From contig CM077115.1 of the NCBI GenBank assembly GCA_039619475.1, positions 27,851,083 to 27,915,082 on the forward strand: a DNA stretch of 64,000 nucleotides, written 5' to 3'. Positions 11,662 through 21,939 of this stretch are shown here, piece after piece. The stretch is from Icerya purchasi (lineage: Eukaryota > Arthropoda > Insecta > Hemiptera > Monophlebidae). Under the pieces are notes generated by a model. It saw only the letters and a program-made list of their open reading frames with translations. It was not told the DNA's origin and ran no database searches. Made by a program: the position numbers and the translations under genes. The first letter of the stretch is position 1; each line of letters opens with the position of its first letter.

Positions 11662-12076
11662 GAATTGGGTTACTTTCAGACATTAATTATTATACTTATG
11701 TTAATTAATGATCAGTTCGGTTTATCGGAAACGAGCGGGGCGTGTACAGGGCAATTTTGAGGAATTTTGAGGAAATTTTGAGGGAACGGGGTGAATTTTC
11801 AACGTCGGAGTATAAAATTGGGTTACTTAGGTTAGTTTCAGCCCTCTGCACACGTTTAGGGGTTCGGATTACCGGTTTGGAGTGCCTTTTGCTGTTCGGT
11901 TTAGTGGATATGCACAGGAACCGTCCAGGGGAAACTCGGAGGAATCGGAGGAAAATTGGGTGAATTTTGACCACCTGGACATGAATTGGGGTGAATTTAG
12001 TGTTCGGATTACCGGTCTGGGGTGACTTTTCGACTCCGGGACAGGAATTGGGGTTCGGATTAGCGGACGCCCCAGT
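11662..12076. other. 415-bp unique loop at palindrome centre
   Basis: The only non-mirrored sequence of the element, clearly GC-richer than the arms. It contains repeated short motifs: AATTGGGTTACTT at about 11662 and 11816, TTCGGATTACCGG twice plus a TTCGGATTAGCGG variant, and GAATTTTGAGG repeats. There is an AATTAT/TTAATTAAT-rich patch near 11685-11710. Open frames here (11705-11974 minus, 11742-11963 plus) have no recognisable features. It may be a remnant of unrelated sequence captured when the palindrome formed. Confidence 0.75.
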
Positions 12077-12335
12077 CCCCGCTTTTATCGACTACTTTTT
12101 TTAGTGTGTTTGTGTTAGTGAGCAGGTGTGTAAATACATAAAACAGGTTGCTTCCGCCGGTTTGGTCTGTTATTTTTGTCTTCCGGCGCTGTTTTTCTTC
12201 TCTTTTCTATGCAACAGTGTATTTTATCTAAGCGCAATGTTTTTACGATCTTTTTTTTTTTGCGATCTTTTTTCTATTTTGTACAATCTTTATAATATTA
12301 TGATAAATTTAAATTATTTGTTATTAAGTAAATAA

Positions 12336-13731
12336 TAATCAGTTTTAAATAATGTATTTTGTTATTTTCGTCTGTTTTATAAAGATTTTAATGGTTTTAA
12401 ATCATTTTCTATGATTCAGTGATTTTTTATTACTAATCCATTACAATTTTATGTTCTTTTCTCCCAATATGGCCGTCTTGTATTACTTTTTTCGATCTTT
12501 TTTTTTTTTTTTTTTGGAATGTAGTTGAAGTGTTTACAGATGCCATAACGTTGTTATAAATTTAATATATTTGTTATTTTCATCTGTTTAATAGAGATTT
12601 TAATGGTTTTAAAACATTTTCTCTGATCCAGTGTTTTTTTATTACTAACTCATTACAATTTATAATTTTTTTCTTCCAATATGGCCGTCTTGTATTACTT
12701 TTTTCGATCTTTTTTTTTTTTTTTTTTTTGCATGTAGTTGAAGTGTTTACAGATGCGATCTTTATAACGTTGTGATAAATTTAATATATTTGTTATTAAG
12801 TAAATTATGATCAGTTTTAAATAATATATTTTGTTATTTTCGTCTGTTTTATAGAGATTTTAATAGTTTTAAATCATTTTCTTTGATCCAGTGATTTTTA
12901 TTACTAATTCACTACAATTTTATGCTTTTTTCTTTCGATTTGGCCGTTTTATATCACTCTTTTTCGATCTTTTTGCATATAGTTGAAGTGTTTACAGACG
13001 CGATCTTTATAAGTTGCTATAAATTTAATATATTTGTTATTTTCGTCTGTTTAATAGAGATTTTAATGGTTTTAAATCAATTTCTTTGATCCAGTTATTT
13101 TTATTGATAATTCATTACAATTTTATGCTTTTTTCCGATTTGGCCGTTTTATATCACTCTTTTTCGATCTTTTTTTTTTTTTTTTTTGTATGTAGTTGAA
13201 GTGTTTAGGGACGCGATCTTTAGTTGTTATAAATTTAATATATGTGTTATTTTCGTCTGTTTAATAGAGATTTTAATAGTTTTAAATCATTTTCTTTGAT
13301 CCAGTGATTTTTATTACTAATTCACTACAATTTTATGCTTTTTTCTTTCGATTTGGCCGTTTTATATCACTCTTTTTCGATCTTTTTGCATATAGTTGAA
13401 GTGTTTACAGACGCGATCTTTATAAGTTGCTATCAATTTAATATATTTGTTATTTTCGTCTGTTTAATAGAGATTTTAATGGTTTTAAATCAATTTCTTT
13501 GATCCAGTTATTTTTATTGATAATTCATTACAATTTTATGCTTTTTTCCGATTTGGCCGTTTTATATCACTCTTTTTCGATCTTTTTTTTTTTTTTGTAT
13601 GTAGTTGAAGTGTTTAGGGACGTGATCTTTAGTTGTTATAAATTTAATATATGTGTTATTTTCGTCTGTTTAATAGAGATTTTAATGGTTTTAAATTATT
13701 TTCTCTAATCCAGTGATTTTTTATTACTAAT
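12336..13731. repeat. ~207-bp minisatellite, right arm (about 7 units)
   Basis: Mirror of the left minisatellite with two additional units. Two pairs of adjacent units (around 13080-13300 and 13290-13510) are nearly identical, consistent with a recent two-unit expansion or a contraction in the other arm. Confidence 0.8.
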
Positions 13732-15209
13732 TCATTACACTTTTATCTTTTTTCTTCCAATGTAGTTATGTTATATTACATTTCCCCGCTTGTTGCTTTT
13801 TATTTTCTAGTGTGTTAAATAATCTGTAGTTTATTATATTTTACTTTTCAAATAGGGGTTTCTTTTGTGTTTATTATATATTTGAGCGATCTGTATCATC
13901 CTTTAATTTTTGTATTGTGTTATGTTCTTTTATTTAATTGTAATTATGCCTTTGTTTTTGTTTTTTTATTTTCTACTTTGTTTCTGTTTCGTTACATTAG
14001 ATGTGTCAATTTTAGGTTTGTGTGTGTTGCGGTTATTATTTGTTGAAGGAGGTATTTTAAATCTTAAGTATTTCTTTTTATTGCTCATTGATGGTCGTGT
14101 ATTTAATTCTGCAGTTATTTTCAATGCTGGTTAGTTGCAAAATCGTGTTTTGAATCAAATCATATATTTTTTTTGATTATTCCATTGAATTTTATGTTAC
14201 TTTTTCCTTTTCTGTGGTAGATTTTGTTTAATTAGTTTAATATTTGCCTTCTAGGTGTATTCATTTTGTGTGTTTTTAAATAACTGTTTAAGAGACTGTG
14301 TTTTTATATTTTTCTGAGGATTTCTATGACATATATTTAATTATTCTTTAATCATATTAATCTATAATCTTTGGAGCTTGTGAACTTTGCCTATTAATTT
14401 TTTTAATTTAATTCAAAGTGCTCTCTCCATGGTTCATTGCTTTTTATTGTTTTTTTAATTATTTTGTTAGAATGTTTGAATTGATTGCATTTTCAAGTTC
14501 TTATTACTTTTCCACTTCTTTTATTTATTTATTTGTATAATCACTCTACTTACTGTTTCCATTGATAAATCCAGTTTTTAGAGTATGGTTTTCTTCTCTT
14601 ATTATGGTTTGTCAGTTTTGTATCTGATTTTATTATTGTGTTATTGTTAATTTTTTATTTTCCATTTGTTGATTTTTACTTTGGATACATTAAATAATCT
14701 GTAATTGATTATATTTTACTTTACAAATCATAGTTTCTTTACATCTATTGTGTATTTGCCCGTCTTTTATTGACTCTTTAATTTTTGTATTGCTATATTC
14801 TATTATTTAATTTTGATTGTACCCCTGCTTTGTTCTTATTTTCCAGTTCATTTTTGTTCCATTACTTTACATGTTTTCATTTTATTTTTTTTTTGTGTGT
14901 TGTAGTCATTATTTTTGGAGGGAGATATTTTAAATCTTATGCATTTATTTTTTATTGTTCATTGGTGGTTGTAGATATAATGTTGTGGTTAATTCATTAC
15001 TGGTTTGTTGTAAAATTGTGTTTTGAATTGAATCATATATCTCTTTTGATTATTCCTTTGAAGTTTGTGGTACTTTTTTCTTTTCTCTAGTAAATTTTGA
15101 TAAATTAGTTTAATATTTGTCTTTTAGATGTACTAATTTTGTACATTTTTAAATAATTGTTTAAATGATAATGTTTTTATATTTTCCTGTCTATCCTTAT
15201 GACATATTT
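13732..15209. repeat. Two diverged ~0.85-kb direct repeats, right arm
   Basis: Mirror of the left-arm repeated AT-rich blocks. The same short hydrophobic frames are present on the opposite strand (13910-14134, 14785-15090) and are likewise not called. Confidence 0.6.
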
Positions 15210-15214
15210 TTAAT

Positions 15215-15246
<32 letters not shown>

Positions 15247-15384
15247 AGATATATATGTATATATGTACATATATATGTATATATGTAGATATATATGTAT
15301 ATATGTAGATATATATATATATGTAGATATATATGTATATATGTACATATATATGTATATATGTAGATATATATGTATATATGT

Positions 15385-15428
<44 letters not shown>

Positions 15429-15475
15429 GCAGATATATATGTAGATATGTAGATATTTAGATATATGAGTGTCAT
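15210..15475. repeat. TA/TACATATATA microsatellite, right arm
   Basis: Mirror of the left microsatellite, with a different arrangement of TA runs and ATGTAGATATAT units and a net 6-bp shortening. Confidence 0.9.
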
Positions 15476-16004
15476 TATATATTACTGCTGATGAATAAGC
15501 ATTAACTCTCTGTGATCAAAATAGATTGTGAAATGTATATATAGAGAAGATTTACATGTGAGTTTTGATGAAATTTTTAATGTTAGTCTGCTAGCAATTG
15601 TTATGTTATATGTTAATTCACAGAAAATCTTTTGTTAGTTCAGCCATCATCACCTCCTGTTGTCATCAAATATGGAATATTTAGATTGTGCTGTGTATGT
15701 ACACATTGCTGCACATAAGCAACACATCAATTTTTTTTTTTTTTAGTATTCTTGGCTTTTAACTAAAGTAATTCTGCCAGTTTTATTTTTAAAACTTAAA
15801 TTTTTTATATTATTTATTTTTAAATAATTTTTTTGAAATAGTTAAAATTACTTCGCGTTATGAACTTTGTATGCATTTTATTATAAGTATGAGGTCTGAT
15901 GGGCTTTTATTTGATTTGTCTATGTGTTATAAGTTGTTAGACGTGTTTTCCTGCGTTCAAGTTTTTGTTGCTTTTAATTTGTAATTGTATCAATATTTAT
16001 AAAG

Positions 16005-19000
16005 ATGTCGTCAGTGGGTGTTCAACGTAATATTTCTATTAAAAACGTTAGCAAGCATTATCATAAGCGTTTGGCAACATATCGTATTATAAACAATAAT
16101 AAATGCCAGATGGACATTGCAAAGTATTTGGTTGATATTACTCCTACAGTGATCAGGATAATTAAGAGAAGACTTAGTACTGGAATAAAAGTTAATTTGT
16201 CATTATGCTGTCTATTTGTTAAAGGTGTTGGGCTTGTAGACTGGGTCACTAGCCAGTTTTACTTCCCAACTAATGTGCATTTACTCACTCGTGGTGAGAA
16301 TATTTCTGTATGGTACAAGGCAGAATGTGGAAAAATTATTAGTCTTGCTGATAAGTTTGAGCGTGCAACAGGATCTGGTTGGAGATTAAAGAAAATCGAA
16401 TATCTGGAAATTCGTGTCAACCATCGGAATGTTCTAAGCCGTGCATCATCATATATTCCACTACCATCCTGTATTGCATCGAAAAAGGCTGTTATTAATG
16501 TGAAAAATATTGATCAGATGTGTTTCAAATATTCAATGTTGACGAAATATATTAAAGTGAATCATCCAGAATATGCAAGCAATTATGTGCAGAATACATC
16601 ATTGTTAAAGAAATACAACTGGAGTGGTGTATCTTTCCCCACATCATTGGATGACATAAGTACATTTGAAAAGAATAACCTACAATCATCTGTGAATGTT
16701 TATGGTTTGGATGAGAAAAATATTGTCTATCCAGTTCGTATATGTAAAGAAGAACGAGTGGATCATACAGATTTGCTCCTTATAACTGAAGGTGATAAAT
16801 CACACTATTGTTGGATAAAAAATTTGGAGCGTCTTGTAAGAAGTCAGATCACTAAGGATCACTATCGGATGTTTATATGCCGTCGCTGTTTATGGTATGT
16901 CCAGGATCATTCTAAGTACCTGGCTCATACACAACACTGCTCTGATAATGCTCCTGCAACAGTCATTATGCCAACGGAGGAGAATAAAATATTAAAATTC
17001 CAACAGTATAAACAGCAAGAATTTATACCATTTGTCATATTTGCTGATTTCGAGTGTATCCTGAAGCCTGTAAATGATGAATCATATGATAGTGATGTCA
17101 ATGATGGAGAAATTATTAGTGATAATGATGATGAAAGTATAGAAATTGGTGGCAAGCATCAAAATAGTCAGCGACATGGTGAAAATATGAAAAATTGTAA
17201 GCGGCAATGTATGGAAGATGGTTCATACAGTGGTAATCAAAACAGGCCCCAAAAATCATCTAGTACTATTCCCATACAGAGGCATGAAGCATTTAGCTTT
17301 TGCTATTATATTGTATCAAGATGTGAAGAAGGTGTTGGGTTTAATTTTACATCGGAACCTAAAATGTATCAAGGTCCTAATGCGACTAAAAAATTCTATG
17401 AATGGTTGGTAAAAGATATTAAAAAAATAGAAAAGATTTATCAGAAAAACACTCCGTTACAGTGGACGCCTGAGGATTTGGAAAAATATGATGCTTCATT
17501 GGTGTGCCACATTTGTGAAGGAGTGCTACATGATGATAAAGTTGCAGACCATAATCATTTGACTGGAAAATTTCGAGGTGCAGCGCACTCAAAATGTAAC
17601 CTAGAGTATCAACTCCCGAATTTTGTGCCAGTATTCATACATAATCTGAGTGGATATGATGCTCATTTATTCATCAGGGATTTAGCGTGCAATGATCAGG
17701 ACATCGAAGTAATACCAAATAGTGAAGAACGCTACATATCATTCTCAAAGTGTATTTCAGAAAAAATGAAAATACGATTCATAGATACATTCCGTTTTAT
17801 GGCGTCAAGTCTTGAGAAATTATCCAGTTATTTGCCTGATAGTTCACTTCATCATACCATCAGGAACATTGCGTCGCCTGATTTGCTTCCTTTATTTCGT
17901 AGAAAGGGTGTTTTCCCTTATTCATATGTGTCATCATGGGAAAAATTGGATGAAACAAGTTTGCCTGCAGAGGAGTATTTCTATAATTCCCTTACAAAAT
18001 CAGATATTAGTGACGAAGATTACTTACATGCAGTGAATGTGTGGAATACATTAAATGTTCAAACACTTGGGGAGTATAGTGATATATATCTAAAGACAGA
18101 TGTGCTTCTATTAGCAGATGTATTTGAAAACTTTAGAAGTGTCTGTTATAACATATACAAATTGGATCCTGCATGGAGTTTTACAGCCCCTGGATTAGCC
18201 TTCCAGGCAATGTTAAAGTTAACAAAGGTTGAATTGGAGCTCTTAACTGATTATGATATGGTTTTATTCTTTGAAGCTGGGATACGTGGTGGGATGTGTC
18301 AGTGTGTGAAGCGTTATGCCAGGGCAGAAAATCCATACATCAATAGTTATAATAATAATTCCAGTAGTAATGATGATTGTGGTAGTAGCAGTGGTGTAGA
18401 TAACACTTTCATAACATATTTAGATGCAAATAACCTTTATGGTTGGGCTATGAGTGAATTTCTTCCTATGAATGGTTTCAGATGGCTTAGCCAAAAAGAA
18501 ATAAGAGAATTAAATATTATGGAGATAGCTGATGATGGGTCCATTGGCTATGTGCTCGAGGTGGATTTGGAGTATCCTACAAGTTTACATTTGGTGCATA
18601 ATGATTTACCTCTATGTCCTGAGGCTAAATCAGTTGGAAAATGTGTGAAATTAGTTAATACATTAGAAAATAAGTACAATTATATTATTCACTATAGAAA
18701 TTTAAAACAAGCAATTGCATTAGGGTTAAAACTTCTGTGTGTGCATCGAGTCATTTGTTTCAATCAGTCTGCATGGTTGAAGCCATACATTGATTTGAAC
18801 ACTCTACAGCGGAAACATGCTACTAATGAGTTTGAGAAGAACTTTTGGAAGCTTATGAATAATAGTGTTTTTGGTAAAATGATGGAAAACGTTAGACATA
18901 GAATTAATATACAACTTATTACAAATAAAGTAAAATTTACAAAACTAGTTGGTAAAAGTAATTTTAAAGATCGAACAATATTCAGTGAACGGCCATTTCT

Positions 19001-19712
19001 GGCTGCAGTACATTTAAATCCTTCAACAATTAAATTTAATAAACCCATTTATATTGGGATGTCTATTTTAGATATTAGCAAAGTAAAAATGTTTGATTTT
19101 CATTATAATGTAATGTGTAAAATGTATAAGAATATTAATCTTTTATATTGTGATACTGATTCACTTATTTATGAACTTAAATCACTTGATTTTTATAAAG
19201 ATATTAAAGATAATGCTCAATATTTTGATACAAGTGATTATCCTGAAAGTCATCCATGCTATTCACTAGAAAATAAAAAGAAACTTGGTGTATTTAAGGA
19301 TGAATTAAATAGTATTCCAATTAGTGAATTTGTTGGATTGCGTCCAAAAATGTATTCTATAAGTATTGTAGATAATAGAGAAATTAAAAAATGTAAAGGT
19401 GTACAGTCTTCTATAATTAAGAAAGAGCTTAATTTTATTGATTATTATAATTGTGTGAATGGTGTGTGTGGTAAATTAAGTGATAATTATAAGACATATT
19501 ACAATATTCAAAGTCATAAACATATACTGTATACCCTGGAGCAGAATAAAGTAGTATTAAGTGGTAGTGATGATAAAAGAATAATATGTAGTAATAATGT
19601 AGATACAATAGCTTATGGAAATTCAATGTATAATAAATTCCATAGAAAGTTTAATGTTGTTTTAGCTGAACTAAGAGCATTTATATTAGATAAGAATATG
19701 TATATTGCATGA
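16005..19712 (+). CDS. polB: Family-B DNA polymerase (protein-primed type), right copy
   Basis: Mirror duplicate of the left PolB, 1235 aa and intact, with the same exonuclease, endonuclease VII-like zinc and DTDS polymerase motifs at the same residues. The two protein differences, Val at 102 and His at 311, are single transitions and neither touches a catalytic motif. An acidic Asp/Ser/Asn-rich linker at about 355-385 and an Asn/Ser-rich insert near 782-797 just before motif A look like low-complexity loops. The gene reads outward to the right tip. Both copies being open suggests recent activity, or recent duplication or arm homogenisation. No terminal-protein gene is separately visible; in relatives the priming domain is thought to be part of or near the N-terminus of the polymerase, which I cannot confirm here. 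Confidence 0.95.
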   Translation: MSSVGVQRNISIKNVSKHYHKRLATYRIINNNKCQMDIAKYLVDITPTVIRIIKRRLSTGIKVNLSLCCLFVKGVGLVDWVTSQFYFPTNVHLLTRGENISVWYKAECGKIISLADKFERATGSGWRLKKIEYLEIRVNHRNVLSRASSYIPLPSCIASKKAVINVKNIDQMCFKYSMLTKYIKVNHPEYASNYVQNTSLLKKYNWSGVSFPTSLDDISTFEKNNLQSSVNVYGLDEKNIVYPVRICKEERVDHTDLLLITEGDKSHYCWIKNLERLVRSQITKDHYRMFICRRCLWYVQDHSKYLAHTQHCSDNAPATVIMPTEENKILKFQQYKQQEFIPFVIFADFECILKPVNDESYDSDVNDGEIISDNDDESIEIGGKHQNSQRHGENMKNCKRQCMEDGSYSGNQNRPQKSSSTIPIQRHEAFSFCYYIVSRCEEGVGFNFTSEPKMYQGPNATKKFYEWLVKDIKKIEKIYQKNTPLQWTPEDLEKYDASLVCHICEGVLHDDKVADHNHLTGKFRGAAHSKCNLEYQLPNFVPVFIHNLSGYDAHLFIRDLACNDQDIEVIPNSEERYISFSKCISEKMKIRFIDTFRFMASSLEKLSSYLPDSSLHHTIRNIASPDLLPLFRRKGVFPYSYVSSWEKLDETSLPAEEYFYNSLTKSDISDEDYLHAVNVWNTLNVQTLGEYSDIYLKTDVLLLADVFENFRSVCYNIYKLDPAWSFTAPGLAFQAMLKLTKVELELLTDYDMVLFFEAGIRGGMCQCVKRYARAENPYINSYNNNSSSNDDCGSSSGVDNTFITYLDANNLYGWAMSEFLPMNGFRWLSQKEIRELNIMEIADDGSIGYVLEVDLEYPTSLHLVHNDLPLCPEAKSVGKCVKLVNTLENKYNYIIHYRNLKQAIALGLKLLCVHRVICFNQSAWLKPYIDLNTLQRKHATNEFEKNFWKLMNNSVFGKMMENVRHRINIQLITNKVKFTKLVGKSNFKDRTIFSERPFLAAVHLNPSTIKFNKPIYIGMSILDISKVKMFDFHYNVMCKMYKNINLLYCDTDSLIYELKSLDFYKDIKDNAQYFDTSDYPESHPCYSLENKKKLGVFKDELNSIPISEFVGLRPKMYSISIVDNREIKKCKGVQSSIIKKELNFIDYYNCVNGVCGKLSDNYKTYYNIQSHKHILYTLEQNKVVLSGSDDKRIICSNNVDTIAYGNSMYNKFHRKFNVVLAELRAFILDKNMYIA

Positions 19713-19778
19713 TTATATGGAGCTATGTATTATTATTAAGTGTAATATTAGCCAGTGTATATTTTGTTTTTATTGTGT

Positions 19779-19784
19779 AATAAA
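19779..19784 (+). terminator. Candidate poly(A) signal after right PolB
   Basis: AATAAA followed by a T/G-rich stretch 67 bp after the right PolB stop. Placement is good for 3'-end formation, though AT-rich context lowers specificity. Confidence 0.4.
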
Positions 19785-19885
19785 TTTTGTATTAGCAATT
19801 GTATTTATTTCTTTAATTTGTTAGATCTAAGAATGTGTGGGAGCTTAAAATATTTTGTATTTAGTCATAGTGTATAGAGGTGATG

Positions 19886-20186
19886 TTATTTCTAATTAAA
19901 TAGTGTGTATGTAGTAAAAATTTAATACTTTTCCTTAGGATGGTGCATTTTTCATTAAAATTTGGAGCTTTCTGCCTAAAATAGTACCATTTATACTAAA
20001 TTGTTATATTTTACTATAAAATTGTTGTTTTTGTGTCTAAAATGAGGATATTTTGTGTAAAATGGTCTTTTTCCTTTAAAATTTGATGTTTTGTGCTAAA
20101 ATGTGAGTATTTTAGCCCTAGATGGTGTAATTTGTGTGAAAAGAGTGCTTTTAGTTTAAATTGAGCGCTTCTTTCTATGATACAAT
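19886..20186. repeat. Degenerate ~30-bp AT repeats, right arm
   Basis: Mirror of the ATTTTA-cored repeats of the left arm, downstream of the right PolB gene. Spacing is about 30 bp with many substitutions between units. Confidence 0.5.
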
Positions 20187-20785
20187 ATTTATCTTAATCC
20201 CTGTTTGTGATGTTTGGAGTCATGTTACAGAAAAATTATTAGGTTTTTAATCTGGTGTTTGTATAGCAAGTGGTAGTGCAGCAGCTTAGGTGAGTTATTG
20301 AGATGGTGGTGTTATTTGGTTGGGAATATGTGCATTATGGAATTCTTGCGAGTGCGATTATATCTATCAAATAATAAAATTTGGGGGTGAGAGGTAGAAT
20401 GTGTGCTTCATCATATTTGATTCATGCAGACAGTTTGATTTTCTAATTTTAATCTATACTATACTGGTGTATATTAGCCGGGTTGTATCTGTTATGATTA
20501 ATAATTTTGGGGGTATAGATATTGCTTCATTGCATTAGAAACTGTACACATACATGTACATGGTCACCCGAGAAAAAAATCTCTGAGCTGAGATATATCC
20601 CCACATATATGTTGTTATTACAATTATTTCGGTTGGACATATATCAAATTATATACATGCAAACAAGCATTGATAGCAAAGATTATCCCAATTTCAATTA
20701 ATCAACATATTAAATTATTCTTGGAGACATATTTGTTGGAACAAGTGTGGTAGGTGTAATAATATTGGGTTAGCAAGTTGTATTA

Positions 20786-21156
20786 GCATTGGGTAGTTTA
20801 TAATAAAGCACTTTCAAAGCATACACAAACATGAGCAGCTAGTATCGGTTAGCACAAATTATTACATTAGTTAGGCAATCATAAATATATCATCAACGTA
20901 CATAGAAACACACAAGCATCTTAGCAAATTATTATATTGGTTTGGCAGTAGTAAATGCATCATCAACAAACATATAAACACACACAAAATGGTAGAATTG
21001 GTATTGGGCTTAAAGAGTTAATGGTGGGTAGTCAATAGTAAAACATTTTCTCAAAGCATACATAATCATAAATAACTAGTATCCGTTAGCATAAATTATT
21101 GCAACAGTTAGACGATCATAAATATATCATCAACATACATAAAAACTAGAATGATT
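20786..21156. repeat. Subterminal direct repeats, right arm
   Basis: Mirror image of the repeated GTTGATGAT/GATACTAG blocks in the left arm, at the expected mirrored position. Confidence 0.6.
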
Positions 21157-21540
21157 ACATAAAGCAACTTAGTAAGGGTTAGAAAAAAAAAATTTAAAGG
21201 TGGCTGGTTAAAGCCTTTCCCCTAATCCATGTTTTGGTCGAGTGGTGTTACTAAGTGAGGGAGACCATATGCAGGTACTTCCAGAGAAAGCATGTGGTTG
21301 ATTTGGGGTGTGATAGACATTGAGATATACGGATTTAGGTTTGTAACAGTGAAGATGTGGCGAGCAGAAGAGTGTAATTGGAGTAGAACATAGTGGTGCA
21401 GTGATGAATGATGTGGAAAGAGTGTGATCATATGATTAAGTATTGACTCTTGATTAGTTGAGTAAAAAGGGGCGTGGTCACGTGACTAAATACTGGCTCC
21501 TGATTGGCTAATCTCCCAGAACGCAGGTTTCCTATCTACT

Positions 21541-21546
21541 AAATAT
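21541..21546. repeat. 6-bp target site duplication, right copy
   Basis: AAATAT immediately after the right terminus, matching 2600-2605. Helitron 3' sequence continues from here to the CTAG end at 21761. Confidence 0.85.
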
Positions 21547-21720
21547 ATATGTTATAAAATGTTTTGAGTGCAAGCTTTTTCACCTTTCATTAAAGTGAGT
21601 TAAAGTTTTCATTTACGATGCTGCTATTTATTTAACAAAGTAATAACTTTTTAATAATAATTTTCATCAAAACGGTCCAGATTGTTTCAACTCATTAAAA
21701 AAAGTATGAAATTTTCGAAT

Positions 21721-21762
21721 TAAAGACGTCTGTACAGGACAACGTCTGTCGGGTCCGCTAGT
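21721..21762 (+). other. Helitron 1 3' terminal hairpin and CTAG end
   Basis: Short complementary stretches (GGAC with GTCC, GACA with TGTC) precede CTAG at 21758-21761, followed by T. This is the classical Helitron 3' end signal that stops rolling-circle transfer. Confidence 0.75.
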
Positions 21763-21818
21763 ATACATATATATGTATTCATATTGATACAAATTCGGTA
21801 TTTGTAGCGCGATCTTTT

Positions 21819-21874
21819 GATGATGTTCGAGGTAGAAATTAATTATATTATTTTTCGGTTTCTCGAACATCATC
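21819..21874. repeat. 13-bp perfect inverted repeat
   Basis: GATGATGTTCGAG at 21819-21831 and its reverse complement at 21862-21874, separated by 30 bp, in non-coding flank just after the Helitron end. Function unknown. Confidence 0.6.
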
Positions 21875-21939
21875 GATTATCATTTTCATCCGCCGAAATA
21901 TCTTAGTGTATATGAGTATAGTAAAATCGTAATAATATA

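Larger units (their letters stand above)
2606..21540. mobile_element. Polinton-like palindromic PolB element
   Basis: An 18,935-bp insertion delimited by AAATAT at 2600-2605 and 21541-21546, a 6-bp target duplication. Termini are AGTAGATAGGAAACC and its exact reverse complement. Coordinates of matching points on the two arms sum to 24146 from the ends in to about 8.67 kb, so the outer arms are colinear without net indels. Each arm holds one PolB gene reading outward. Polintons/Mavericks are known for 6-bp duplications, AG-starting ends and protein-primed PolB, so the fit is good. The known family also carries integrase, ATPase, protease and capsid genes, and I find none here. Whether this is a derivative needing help from a full element or a distinct lineage is open. 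Confidence 0.9.
12077..21540 (-). repeat. Right arm of giant inverted repeat
   Basis: About 9.46 kb, mirror of the left arm. It is longer because its minisatellite holds about two extra units (414 bp). The inner boundary is set where the mirrored sequence stops matching, at the GCGGGG/CCCCGC beside the loop. The PolB gene is on the plus strand here, so both genes read from the centre toward the tips. Confidence 0.93.
1..21761 (+). mobile_element. Helitron 1, 3' part, split by a Polinton-like element
   Basis: Rolling-circle transposon whose 5' end lies outside the window. The sequence shows Helitron Rep-to-helicase coding from the first bases to 2572. After the 18.9-kb insertion at 2606-21540 a short 3' tail resumes at 21541 and ends in a hairpin-forming GC-richer stretch followed by CTAG at 21758-21761 with T next, the usual Helitron terminus. 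Removing the insertion and one AAATAT copy leaves about 250 bp between the helicase stop and the 3' end, a normal spacing. The coding part has at least two frameshifts, so this copy cannot encode its own RepHel protein. Its hosting of a complete insertion makes it the older element. Confidence 0.88.

Noticed and set aside
11705..11974. Overlapping ORFs in the palindrome loop
   Set aside because: Short, on opposite strands of the same DNA, no recognisable motif, and the loop has internal repeats.
2606..21540. Palindrome as an assembly or missed-adapter artefact
   Set aside because: The unique loop, unequal repeat numbers, few but real differences between arms, distinct flanks and a 6-bp duplication in a colinear Helitron all argue for a real insertion. 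Raw-read confirmation would still be decisive.
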